A DNA stretch of 64,000 nt from a candidate division WOR-3 bacterium (GTDB lineage: Bacteria > Hydrothermota > Tepidihabitantia > Tepidihabitantales > Tepidihabitantaceae), in NCBI GenBank assembly GCA_013177935.1, contig JABLXZ010000002.1:310001-374000 (forward strand). The letters run 5' to 3'. Both the position numbers and the translations under genes were made by a program. Each line of letters starts with the position of its first letter. Position 1 is the first letter of the stretch. Shown here in pieces: positions 15,926 through 23,873 of the stretch. Under the pieces are notes generated by a model that ran no database searches, was not told where the DNA came from, and saw only the letters and a list, made by a program, of their open reading frames with translations.

Positions 15926-18064
15926 ATGGTGCGAAAATTGGGCTTCCTAAATTTGGCAGTAATCCATTTTAGTGCGCTCAGTGCTTTCTGCTCTTCTATT
16001 CTTGTTTTTAGTGTTGCGTCGGGTGCGGAAAGGGTCCTGGAAGCGCGGTACACAACAACCCGGCCGGTTATTGATGGTGTGATTGAAGAGGTTTGGGCAA
16101 GGGCGGATTCGGCTTATGGGTTTATTCAACAGCGACCCGAGGCGGGAAAACCGGCAAGCGAAGCGACAACGGTTTATCTACTTTATGACGACGACAACCT
16201 GTATGTGGCGTTTCGGTGTGCGGTTTCGGATATCACCCAGGTTCACGACCGGTTGAGTGAAGATGCCGATGGTGTGCGTTTGCTCCTGGACACATTTCGA
16301 GACCGAACCACCTGTTACAGTTTTAGCGTCGGTTTCAACGGCGTGGAGTCAAGTTACCGGGGAATTGCGGATGGTTCGGTGTTTGAATCCTGGGAAGGGG
16401 TGTGGTGGTCTGCGGTCCAGCGTTTTCCCTGGGGTTATGGCGTGGAAATGGTGATTCCATTTAAGACGCTGCGCTATTATCCGGATGCGGATGAGTGGGG
16501 GATTGACTTTGCCCGGCGGCTGGTTGGGGAAAATGAGATGGCTTTCTGGGCAGAGCATGAGCGGACCGGATTCAAGGTGTCGCGGATGGGGCGGCTCAAG
16601 GGAATCAAACCAGGCCGCCGTGGGTTGCATCTGGAACTGTATCCGGTTGGTCTGTTGCGTCAGGAGAAGGCCGGTCAGGATGAAACGGGCTGGCAAGACC
16701 GGGTGCAAGGGGCGGTTGGTTTTGACGGCGCCTACTTCCCGACACCAAGCGCCAATATTCAGTTGACAGCGTTTCCCGATTTTGCGCAGATTGAAGCCGA
16801 CCCTTATCAGGTGAACCTTTCCCGGTACGAGTTGTGGCTCAGTGAGCGCCGGCCCTTTTTTACCGAGGCGGTAGAAACTTTTGGTGGGAGCAGTCAGCCG
16901 ATAAAACTGTTTTACTCCCGGCGGATTGGAAAACCGCTATCAAGTGGCGCGGTGGTGCCGATTTTAGGAGGGGTCAAGTACACCGACCGGGTCGCTTCAG
17001 GGCAAATCGGTGCCCTCGCTGCGGTTACCGGGAAATGTCAGGATGAACCGGTGAGTCTGTTCTCAGTTCTGGCGCTCCGGCGCCAAATTTTAGGCAACTC
17101 CGAGGTCGGTCTGCTCTATGCGGGTAAAGACAACCCGGTTTATTCCAATCATGGTGGGGCAATTGACGGTATCTTCCGCAAGGGCGGCTTTAATAGCCGA
17201 ATTTTCTTTGCCGGCAGTCAATGGGGAGACAGTGTGGACTGGGCGCTCTCGACCGAACTCGGGTTTCAGTCGCCCTCGCTTATCAGCCAGTTTACCTACC
17301 GGCAGATTCAGCCCGAGTTCGATATGAATGGACCGGGTTATACTACTTGGCGCGGACAGTATTTGAGCGCCTATGCCGGTCCGGCTTTTTACAATCGGGG
17401 TGTACTGATTTCCGCAACCCTCATACCCGGGATAGAGATTCAGCGGGAATGGGGTGATTCAGACCCCGGTTTTGCCGGGATTGGGTTTGTCAACTGGGAG
17501 AGTCAGTTTAAGAACAACCACTACGCCGGGTGCTGGGTTGGTTTTGGGCGGTGCCGGGATATGGGGCTCTGGTATCATCGGTCTTATTTCGGTGGTTACG
17601 CCGGTACCGATGAGACAAAACCGGTCAGCGTTTCGCTCTGGGGCAATTATGAGAGCAGGGCGGCAAACTATCGCCGGGGAATACTTGCGCCAGCAGCACA
17701 AGGGGGCATAAGGATTAACATGCGGATTGGCGACCGGCTGGCAATAGGTCTGGAGAATTCGGTTGTTGTTGAGGCGGACAGTGCGAGCAAGGTGAACTTC
17801 CCGCAGGATGTGACGGTCATTTTACGCCCATCTGCTGATTACAGTCTTTCTGCTAAGTCGTCACTGCGTCTCAGTGGCGAACTGGTGCGGGGTTACGATA
17901 GTCAATCGGCGCAGTACTGGAACAACTGGACGCTTTTCGGACTCTACACCTGGCAGTTCCGGCCCCGCTCCCATTTTTACTTTGCGGTAAATTGGAGCCG
18001 GGATGCGGCTGGTGGCTTAAAGTTAATTCAGGTGGTCAAAATCCGTTATCTCTTCAATATCTAA
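15926..18064 (+). CDS. DUF5916/CBM9-like outer-membrane protein
   Basis: 712 residues. A signal peptide (about 1-34, ending around VASGA) is followed by a CBM9-like beta-sandwich (35-215: RPVIDGVIEEVWARAD, VYLLYDDDNLYVAFRC, WGYGVEMVIPFKTLRY). Residues 216-712 have the alternating aromatic/polar strands of an outer-membrane barrel (LELYPVGLLRQ, FPDFAQIEADPYQVNLSRYE, RRPFFTE), as in DUF5916 proteins. It ends in a hydrophobic-aromatic strand with terminal RYLFNI, like a barrel C-terminus. Possible role in carbohydrate binding or uptake at the outer membrane; ligand unknown. Start may be ATG 15926 or GTG 15929. Confidence 0.8.
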   Translation: MVRKLGFLNLAVIHFSALSAFCSSILVFSVASGAERVLEARYTTTRPVIDGVIEEVWARADSAYGFIQQRPEAGKPASEATTVYLLYDDDNLYVAFRCAVSDITQVHDRLSEDADGVRLLLDTFRDRTTCYSFSVGFNGVESSYRGIADGSVFESWEGVWWSAVQRFPWGYGVEMVIPFKTLRYYPDADEWGIDFARRLVGENEMAFWAEHERTGFKVSRMGRLKGIKPGRRGLHLELYPVGLLRQEKAGQDETGWQDRVQGAVGFDGAYFPTPSANIQLTAFPDFAQIEADPYQVNLSRYELWLSERRPFFTEAVETFGGSSQPIKLFYSRRIGKPLSSGAVVPILGGVKYTDRVASGQIGALAAVTGKCQDEPVSLFSVLALRRQILGNSEVGLLYAGKDNPVYSNHGGAIDGIFRKGGFNSRIFFAGSQWGDSVDWALSTELGFQSPSLISQFTYRQIQPEFDMNGPGYTTWRGQYLSAYAGPAFYNRGVLISATLIPGIEIQREWGDSDPGFAGIGFVNWESQFKNNHYAGCWVGFGRCRDMGLWYHRSYFGGYAGTDETKPVSVSLWGNYESRAANYRRGILAPAAQGGIRINMRIGDRLAIGLENSVVVEADSASKVNFPQDVTVILRPSADYSLSAKSSLRLSGELVRGYDSQSAQYWNNWTLFGLYTWQFRPRSHFYFAVNWSRDAAGGLKLIQVVKIRYLFNI

Positions 18065-18072
18065 AAAGTAAA

Positions 18073-18095
18073 GGGGGATGGTAAAACCATCCCCC
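18073..18095 (-). terminator. Hairpin terminator between convergent genes
   Basis: A 10-bp perfect stem (GGGGGATGGT with ACCATCCCCC) with an AAA loop. On the minus strand it is followed by CTTTACTTTTTAG, so it mainly terminates the lipoprotein gene read leftward. It can also act for the DUF5916 gene, which ends 9 nt before it. Confidence 0.8.
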
Positions 18096-18114
18096 GATGT
18101 TTAGAGGTGTCGTT

Positions 18115-20241
18115 TTAGCGTCGGAATGTACCGAACTTGCCGGTGTGGCGGATGTCGTGCCGGAACATCGGCCAGGCACTTGGCATCAGATAACCACTAT
18201 TGCGACCGGCAACCGCAAAGATGCCCCGGGTGGTGGCGATGTAGATGATGCCGTACTGGTCAAGCACGGGCGAAGGGAAGATGTCGATGAAGAGATTCCG
18301 GGGTTTAGAACCGGAGCCTTTACGGTCGGTCGAAAAGGTCAAGGTTGTTTCCCACAGTTTGGCGCCGTTGGAGATGTTGATGGCGCACAGTTTCTCGGTT
18401 GTGGTATCGGCAGCGCCGGCAATGTAGAGGACACCATCCGCGGTTAGTACCGGGGTACTGCTTAATGAAGCATTGGGCCAAACTTCGCAATCCCACTCAA
18501 AGTTACCGGAAGAATTTAGTTTGTAGACCCGGCCGTTCTCGCAGCCGAAATAGATATTGCCGTCAATGTCAATGACCGGTGACGAGTTGATGTCGTTGTA
18601 CTCACCTGGTACATGGTAGGTCCAGCGCCAGTTACCATCGGATGTAAGCGAAATCAGGTCGCCCTGGTCGGTGCCGATATAGATATTGCCGTTCTGGTCA
18701 ACCGCGGGTGACGATGTGACGCCGGCGTCAATCAGGTACTGCCAGGACAGTGTGCCGCCCGCCGTAACACAAGTAACATAACCGGAGTCGTCCACAACCA
18801 CAACACGACCATCGGGCAGAATAACCGGCGAAGAGTTGACATCGGTGGGTAAGGCGTAGTTCCAGAGTTCGGTCCAGGAGTTGCCGTTGTCCTGTAGTTT
18901 GCGCAGGGTTTTGTCTTCACCGGCGATGTAGATTGAGTTGCCATCGACCGCGGCGGAACCGGAGAAGGCGTTCTGCGTCAAGGTGTCCGGAAATCCCCAC
19001 TTGATGTTACCGCTCGTGTTGAAGGCGTAGAATCTTCCATTTTCGTTTCCGATATAGATTGTGCCATCACTGCCGATTGCGGGTGAAGAGAGAAACTCCT
19101 CCCAGGTGCCAACACCTTCCGCCGAGACAAACAGGGTTTCAGCCTGATACGGGTCGTAGGCATAAAGCCGCTCATCAGTGCCACCAACAATCAATGCGGG
19201 CCGAGTTTCACTGCCCCGCGCCGCATAACTGAAGGCGGGTGAGGAGACAAACTCTTCACCCGGTAAACCCCACAAAAGTGCGCCTTCACCAACCACAGTA
19301 AACGACTTGACAGCCGATGTTTCAGACACAAGCCCGAGTGAGTCCTGAGCAATTGCCCGGATTTGATAGGTGCCGGTTTGGCTGTAGCGAACCGAATCCA
19401 TTCCGATGCCACCGCTGGGCAGGAACGGCGTCCACTCTGATTCTCGGCCATCACCCCAGATAAACTTATAACGCACCCGGTCGCCTTGCGGGTCGATGGT
19501 GCGAGCGTAAAATCGGTAATAAGGACCGCTGGCGATACCCCGGTTTGGTCCACTGACTACCGGTGCCGGCGGCGCGGTGTTTGTCTGCAGCGCGATGAAA
19601 ACCTTCACCGGTGAAGTGTCGGATATAAGACCGGTTTTATCCCAGGCGACACAGCGGATATTTTTTACCCCGCGATAAAAATATCTTACGGAATCGGTCA
19701 CCGTATCACCGGACGCAACAAGCGGGCTCAAAAGTGAGGTCTGCCCTTCGTCCCAGAGAAACTTTATCTTTACCGAGTCACCATTCGGGTCGATTGCCAC
19801 CGCCTTAAACACCTGCCATTCACCCACCCAGCCCGAATCAGGACCGATTGGCGCACCGACTACCGGTGGCAGATTTTCACCAAGAACAACATTCACAACC
19901 AAGGTATCACTCCACTCCGCGCTGAAGTTTCCCTTGTCGTCTTTGGCGCGCACCCGCACCGGGTAGGTTCCGACCGCCTCCCACAGATGAGTGGCATAAA
20001 CCGTGTCACCGGATGGCACAAGGGCTGAAGTGTCAAACTTCCCATCACCCCAGTCCCAGATGTAGAGCACCCGGTCACGATTGGGGTCGGTGGTAACCGA
20101 GTGATAAGTTGCGCTGTCCCCGAGGGTGACGAGGGTATTGCCAATTGGTTTTGCAGGTATCTGCGGTGGTTTGTTGCGGCAGCCAACTCCGAGGGCGACA
20201 ACCATAATCAGAATTGCTGCCAGAACTAACCTTTTTCCCAT
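18115..20241 (-). CDS. Lipoprotein A: three PKD-like domains plus PQQ-type beta-propeller
   Basis: 708 residues. Signal peptide with a Cys21 after ALGVG (lipobox-like, not fully canonical). Three Ig/PKD-like domains follow at about 29-121, 123-217 and 220-316, each with a D-P-x-x-D-x-V-x-y/f-x-W-D/G-D-G core and S-G-D-T strands. Residues 318-708 are blades of a PQQ-like/WD-type propeller (SSPAIGSDGTIYIGNENGRF repeats). Probably surface-exposed, possibly protein-protein or polysaccharide binding. It has its own TTGACA/TATAAT promoter and an AGGAGG site. Residues 1-121 are identical to the N-terminus of the chimeric gene at 23874, because the 5,750-bp duplication begins inside this gene. Confidence 0.85.
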   Translation of the reverse strand: MGKRLVLAAILIMVVALGVGCRNKPPQIPAKPIGNTLVTLGDSATYHSVTTDPNRDRVLYIWDWGDGKFDTSALVPSGDTVYATHLWEAVGTYPVRVRAKDDKGNFSAEWSDTLVVNVVLGENLPPVVGAPIGPDSGWVGEWQVFKAVAIDPNGDSVKIKFLWDEGQTSLLSPLVASGDTVTDSVRYFYRGVKNIRCVAWDKTGLISDTSPVKVFIALQTNTAPPAPVVSGPNRGIASGPYYRFYARTIDPQGDRVRYKFIWGDGRESEWTPFLPSGGIGMDSVRYSQTGTYQIRAIAQDSLGLVSETSAVKSFTVVGEGALLWGLPGEEFVSSPAFSYAARGSETRPALIVGGTDERLYAYDPYQAETLFVSAEGVGTWEEFLSSPAIGSDGTIYIGNENGRFYAFNTSGNIKWGFPDTLTQNAFSGSAAVDGNSIYIAGEDKTLRKLQDNGNSWTELWNYALPTDVNSSPVILPDGRVVVVDDSGYVTCVTAGGTLSWQYLIDAGVTSSPAVDQNGNIYIGTDQGDLISLTSDGNWRWTYHVPGEYNDINSSPVIDIDGNIYFGCENGRVYKLNSSGNFEWDCEVWPNASLSSTPVLTADGVLYIAGAADTTTEKLCAINISNGAKLWETTLTFSTDRKGSGSKPRNLFIDIFPSPVLDQYGIIYIATTRGIFAVAGRNSGYLMPSAWPMFRHDIRHTGKFGTFRR

Positions 20242-20258
20242 GTATCCTCCTTTTTGTT

Positions 20259-20288
20259 ATTATAAAATGTTTACTATCATTATGTCAA
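20259..20288 (-). promoter_or_regulatory. Promoter of lipoprotein A
   Basis: Minus strand: -35 TTGACA (20288-20283), 18-nt spacer, -10 TATAAT (20264-20259), then a short leader with AGGAGG before ATG 20241. The -35 overlaps the 3' end of the upstream isomerase gene. Confidence 0.8.
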
Positions 20289-21595
20289 GGAGAGTTGTTT
20301 TCCTGATTTGGGCTTTTGACCTCAACATAGATGTTGCGTTCCACCCGGTTAAGGTATTGCCGTAGGCGCTCGGCAAAGGTCTGTTCATAGAGATAGTTGC
20401 GAATCGCATCCTGGACTTCAAGAAATGATAGGATACGGGTAGGTTCTTTGGCGAGAATTTTGATGATGTGAAACCCATGTTCGGAAAGTACCGGTTCGCT
20501 GACCGCACCAGAGTCCAGTTGACTGATTACCTGGTCAAAAGGCGGCATCAATCCATCAATGTAAAAGGTCCCGAGGTAGCCTCCTTGTTTACCGGTTTCG
20601 GGGTCATCGGAGTAGCGGCGGGCAAGGGATTCAAACGGGACATCCTGTTTGAGCATACTTTTTATCTTACGCGCGGTCGCAAGGGCACGCAGGGTGTCGC
20701 TGCGGGTGATGGGTACCGCGATTAAGATTGAACGAAAACGGAGCCGGTTTTTACTTCTTTCGGTTAATTGAGCAATGCAGTAGCCAGTACGGATGCGAAA
20801 GGGCGGAGAAATCTGCCCGGGTTTTAACTGATTAAGGACCAGTTTAAACTCCCAGGGTATGGCATTGGTGTCTTGCCAGCCCCAATCGCCGCCACGGCTG
20901 GCGGTTTTTTTGTCATCCGAGAAGGAGCGGGCAAGGGTGGCAAAGTCGCCGCCTTTTGCAAGGAGGGTCAATATGTCCTGGGCACGCTGGCCAGCGGCCG
21001 CTTCGGCAGAATCGGATGGTTTTGGAGCAATGAGGATGTGACTCAGTTCTACCCTGCCGGGAACACGGGCAATTGAGTCTTTATGCGTGTTGTAGAACTG
21101 TTCGGCTTCGGCGGGCGAGATGTAAATCTGGGTCAGTCCTTCTTTTTCAAGCAGTTTGCGGGCAAGGAGGTTACGGCGGACCTCTTTGCCGATTCGGTCG
21201 CGAAGCTGTTTTTCGGTTAGACCTTCGGCGGCGAGGGTCTGCCGAAAATCTTCTTCCGAAGCGAATCGTTGCTTTAACGAGTTAAGGTTTTCCCCAACTT
21301 CGGCGGCAACCTCTTCACGGGTGACATCAATCGACTCCTGTTCTGCCTGTTCGGAGAGGAGCGCTTCATCAATCAACCGGCGGAGGACGCCGTTCCGGAG
21401 TGTACTGTCATCGGTAACAGTGTCGCCGCTCATAAGTCGCAGGTAGGTCATCAGTTGTAGAACTTCGCTTTCGAGGATGATTTTATTGCCAACGATGGCG
21501 GCGATGCGGTCAGCACTGCCGGCAAAGGCAGCGCCGTCGAAAAGCGAAAGTAGCAAGAGTAAAAGAGAAGCCAGACCGCGACGGGACCGAAACAT
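20285..21595 (-). CDS. SurA-like periplasmic peptidyl-prolyl isomerase, copy 1
   Basis: 436 residues. Signal peptide (cleavage near AAFAG, about 26), a SurA N-terminal chaperone domain (DRIAAIVGNKIILESEVLQL, 29-48), then two parvulin domains at about 180-280 and 285-390 (VELSHILIAP with SFSDDKKTASRGGDWGW; RYSDDPETGKQGGYLG). Parvulins isomerise X-Pro bonds in outer-membrane and secreted proteins. Last gene of a three-isomerase operon, 6 nt after the previous one. Identical to the copy at 26035. Confidence 0.92.
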   Translation of the reverse strand: MFRSRRGLASLLLLLLSLFDGAAFAGSADRIAAIVGNKIILESEVLQLMTYLRLMSGDTVTDDSTLRNGVLRRLIDEALLSEQAEQESIDVTREEVAAEVGENLNSLKQRFASEEDFRQTLAAEGLTEKQLRDRIGKEVRRNLLARKLLEKEGLTQIYISPAEAEQFYNTHKDSIARVPGRVELSHILIAPKPSDSAEAAAGQRAQDILTLLAKGGDFATLARSFSDDKKTASRGGDWGWQDTNAIPWEFKLVLNQLKPGQISPPFRIRTGYCIAQLTERSKNRLRFRSILIAVPITRSDTLRALATARKIKSMLKQDVPFESLARRYSDDPETGKQGGYLGTFYIDGLMPPFDQVISQLDSGAVSEPVLSEHGFHIIKILAKEPTRILSFLEVQDAIRNYLYEQTFAERLRQYLNRVERNIYVEVKSPNQENNSP

Positions 21596-21601
21596 TGACT
21601 G

Positions 21602-22441
21602 TTAGCGCCGGCTGTACTCTTCCGGTTTCAGAGTGATTTTTGCCTTCTCCCGGAGGCTGTTGAGAAGACTGTCCAGAGTGGTACGCCGTTGCTCACTCTT
21701 TAACGCTTCCGAAATGTAGTACTGGGTAATTTCGTTAAAACTGGGATTTTCATTGATTTTTTTCTTCTCTAACACTTTGACAATCTGGTAGCCGAGCGGG
21801 GTGGCAATAACTGGCGACACCTCTCCCGGGTTAAGGGCAAATACCTTTTCTTCATCGCGCAGGCTCCAGCCCAGCGACATACCGACGCCGCGCGTTGGGT
21901 AACCGGGGATGTTGAGCGCGGTGGTGTCCATAGAGCGTTCGCGCGTCAGACGGACAAAATCGGCGCCCTGTTTAAGTTCGCTTAAGGTCTGTTCGGCGGT
22001 GATGGAGTCGGGCAACACCATCAGCATCAACTTTAAACCGAGGGTAAAATCGGTGCGGTGCTCTTGAAAGTATGCGGAGATTTGCTCGGGCGTGGGTTCG
22101 ATTGATTCCGCAATCCGGGAGGCGAGTTCGTTGGCTAAAAACATCCGTTCCATCCAGGCAAGGCCCGAAGCAACCTTTTCGTCTTTTAGATAACCCCGGC
22201 GCACCGCCTCCTCGGCAAGCAAGGCGATTGAGGTCATCCGGTCAAGGATTTTGGGTAAGTTGCTGGGTGAAACCTGAGCCCGCAGTTGTTCGGCGACATA
22301 GTCCACCTGGGGTGCAGTGATTTGGTCACGGTTGACTTGGGCGACGACCTTGCCTTTGGGAGGATGTAATCCAGATGGACTATTGGTGCAATTTAGAAGA
22401 AGCACAATTAAAATAAAACAAATTGTCAACAGGTTTTTCAT
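21602..22441 (-). CDS. Parvulin-type lipoprotein isomerase (PrsA-like), copy 1
   Basis: 279 residues. Signal peptide with lipobox-like LLLNC (Cys18). A SurA_N-like helical part (VVAQVNRDQITAPQVDYVAE) and a single parvulin-like domain at about 135-230 (MVLPDSITAEQTLSELKQGA, then MSLGWSLRDEEKVFALNPGE and GYQIVKVLEKK). Start ATG 22441 with AAGGAG site lying over the stop of the upstream gene, 3 nt apart. Middle gene of the operon. Identical to the copy at 27352. Confidence 0.88.
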   Translation of the reverse strand: MKNLLTICFILIVLLLNCTNSPSGLHPPKGKVVAQVNRDQITAPQVDYVAEQLRAQVSPSNLPKILDRMTSIALLAEEAVRRGYLKDEKVASGLAWMERMFLANELASRIAESIEPTPEQISAYFQEHRTDFTLGLKLMLMVLPDSITAEQTLSELKQGADFVRLTRERSMDTTALNIPGYPTRGVGMSLGWSLRDEEKVFALNPGEVSPVIATPLGYQIVKVLEKKKINENPSFNEITQYYISEALKSEQRRTTLDSLLNSLREKAKITLKPEEYSRR

Positions 22442-22444
22442 CGT

Positions 22445-23776
22445 TCACTCCTTTGTTTGCTTTTCTTTATGCTTTTGGGCAATTTCGGCGGCGACCCTTT
22501 TGAGTACGCCCTGGTTGACACTGATTTTTGCCCGAGAGCGGAGCTGGGCGAGATACTCCTGATACCGGGCGGTGCGTTGTTCCAGGATTAAGTTGTTGCG
22601 GATGAGCGGGGCAACCAGAGCGAAATCTTCTCCCGGATAACGGTCGCGGTGATTCTGATAGTAGTTATAGACATCAGAGTCCGAAACCTGAATCTTACTG
22701 GTTATCATACGGTTATAAAGAGTTTCGTAAAGCAGTTTACGCCGTCGGCGCTCAATTTGTTCTTTGACCTTTGGTGTTTGGTCAAGACGACGCTGCAAGC
22801 CGTCTTCGTACATCAGGTCGTCTTCAATTGCCCGCTTAATCGCATAGGTGCGGATGGCGGTGTCCAAACCGGCTGGAAAGCGGCGTGCGATGTGCAATAG
22901 CCGCCCCACTTTGACATACTTACTTGAATCCCGCACTGCAACCCACACCTCTTTTTCCGCCTCGGTGATTGAATCGACCGGTTTGTAGAATACAGATAAG
23001 CCCTGGGGGTTGTAAACAAGGCGTGCTCTTAACCGGGTAACATACTCATTTGCCGCCTTGCGCTGTCGGGAGATTTTAATCTGCTCTTCAAGTTGCTGCT
23101 TCGCCTCGCCAAATGGTGGAAGGGGTGGGTCGGTTGGACCCCGGTCCAGCAAAAGGACAATCTGATAAGTGGAGTCAAAAAAAATCGGTTTGGTGTACTC
23201 GCCCGGTTGCAGTGCCATAACCGCGCTGCGCATCGGCTCCTCAATATAGTAAACGGGAATCGTACCAACATCGCCCGCGCGGGTGCGGCTCGGGTGTATT
23301 GAATGACGGACCGCGAGGCTTTCAAATTGGGCACCGCTTTGCAGTTCCCGGTAAAGACGTTGAGCAACAGTTTCCTCTTTTACGACGATGACCCGACAAT
23401 GAACCTGAACGCTCAACAAATTGTAAGTTTGCTGTAACTCCTGGGCGCGAACCGGTGGACTGGAGCGAGCGATATCAGAAAAAAGTTCAGAAATTACCAG
23501 ACCCTTCTTTTCCAGTTCTAAGGGATAGGCGATGGCGGAGTCCAGACCCAGGCGTATCGCCTCCTGAACGAACAGCTCCTGATTTATTAATCCCTCGAGA
23601 CACTCCTGAACCGCAATGGACTCTTTTCCCGGCTCAATCGATTGTGGCACAGAACTGATAAGGGCGGACTTTCTTATTGAAATATTGTCTACCCGAGCAA
23701 CTACCGGGTCGGCACTGCTACAGGAGCCGGAGAGGAAAGTTAAAATTAGTGCGAACAAAATAGCGATGGGGCGCAT
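22445..23776 (-). CDS. Parvulin-type lipoprotein isomerase, longer form, copy 1
   Basis: About 443 residues from ATG 23776 (MRPIAILFALILTFLSGSC), giving a clear lipoprotein signal with Cys19. An upstream in-frame ATG at 23860 would add a non-signal extension across a terminator and promoter, so I reject it. A SurA_N-like region (VVARVDNISIRKSALISSVP), a parvulin domain near 155-250 (CRVIVVKEETVAQRLYREL, RHSIHPSRTRAGDVGT) and a helical C-terminal half follow. First gene of the operon, with a leaderless-type promoter 7 nt upstream. Identical to the copy at 28195. Confidence 0.85.
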   Translation of the reverse strand: MRPIAILFALILTFLSGSCSSADPVVARVDNISIRKSALISSVPQSIEPGKESIAVQECLEGLINQELFVQEAIRLGLDSAIAYPLELEKKGLVISELFSDIARSSPPVRAQELQQTYNLLSVQVHCRVIVVKEETVAQRLYRELQSGAQFESLAVRHSIHPSRTRAGDVGTIPVYYIEEPMRSAVMALQPGEYTKPIFFDSTYQIVLLLDRGPTDPPLPPFGEAKQQLEEQIKISRQRKAANEYVTRLRARLVYNPQGLSVFYKPVDSITEAEKEVWVAVRDSSKYVKVGRLLHIARRFPAGLDTAIRTYAIKRAIEDDLMYEDGLQRRLDQTPKVKEQIERRRRKLLYETLYNRMITSKIQVSDSDVYNYYQNHRDRYPGEDFALVAPLIRNNLILEQRTARYQEYLAQLRSRAKISVNQGVLKRVAAEIAQKHKEKQTKE

Positions 23777-23783
23777 CAAACAA

Positions 23784-23811
23784 ACATTACCGGCAATCGG
23801 CTTAAAGTCAA
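23784..23811 (-). promoter_or_regulatory. Leaderless-type promoter of the isomerase operon, copy 1
   Basis: Minus strand: -35 TTGACT (23811-23806), 16-nt spacer, -10 TAATGT (23789-23784), 7 nt to ATG 23776. Confidence 0.65.
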
Positions 23812-23820
23812 GATAAAAAA

Positions 23821-23845
23821 CAGGGGGATGGAAACCATCCCCCTG
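23821..23845 (-). terminator. Rho-independent terminator after the chimeric lipoprotein
   Basis: An 11-bp perfect stem (CAGGGGGATGG with CCATCCCCCTG) and a 3-nt loop, followed on the minus strand by TTTTTT. It separates the lipoprotein transcript from the isomerase operon promoter just downstream. Confidence 0.88.
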
Positions 23846-23873
23846 CGCGTGTAGGAGCAAATAATTATGTGCC

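Noticed and set aside
23777-23860. Longer start (ATG 23860, and 29610 in the second copy) for the 443-residue isomerase
   Set aside because: The extension spans a rho-independent terminator and the -35/-10 promoter, and would hide a clear lipoprotein signal peptide beginning at 23776.
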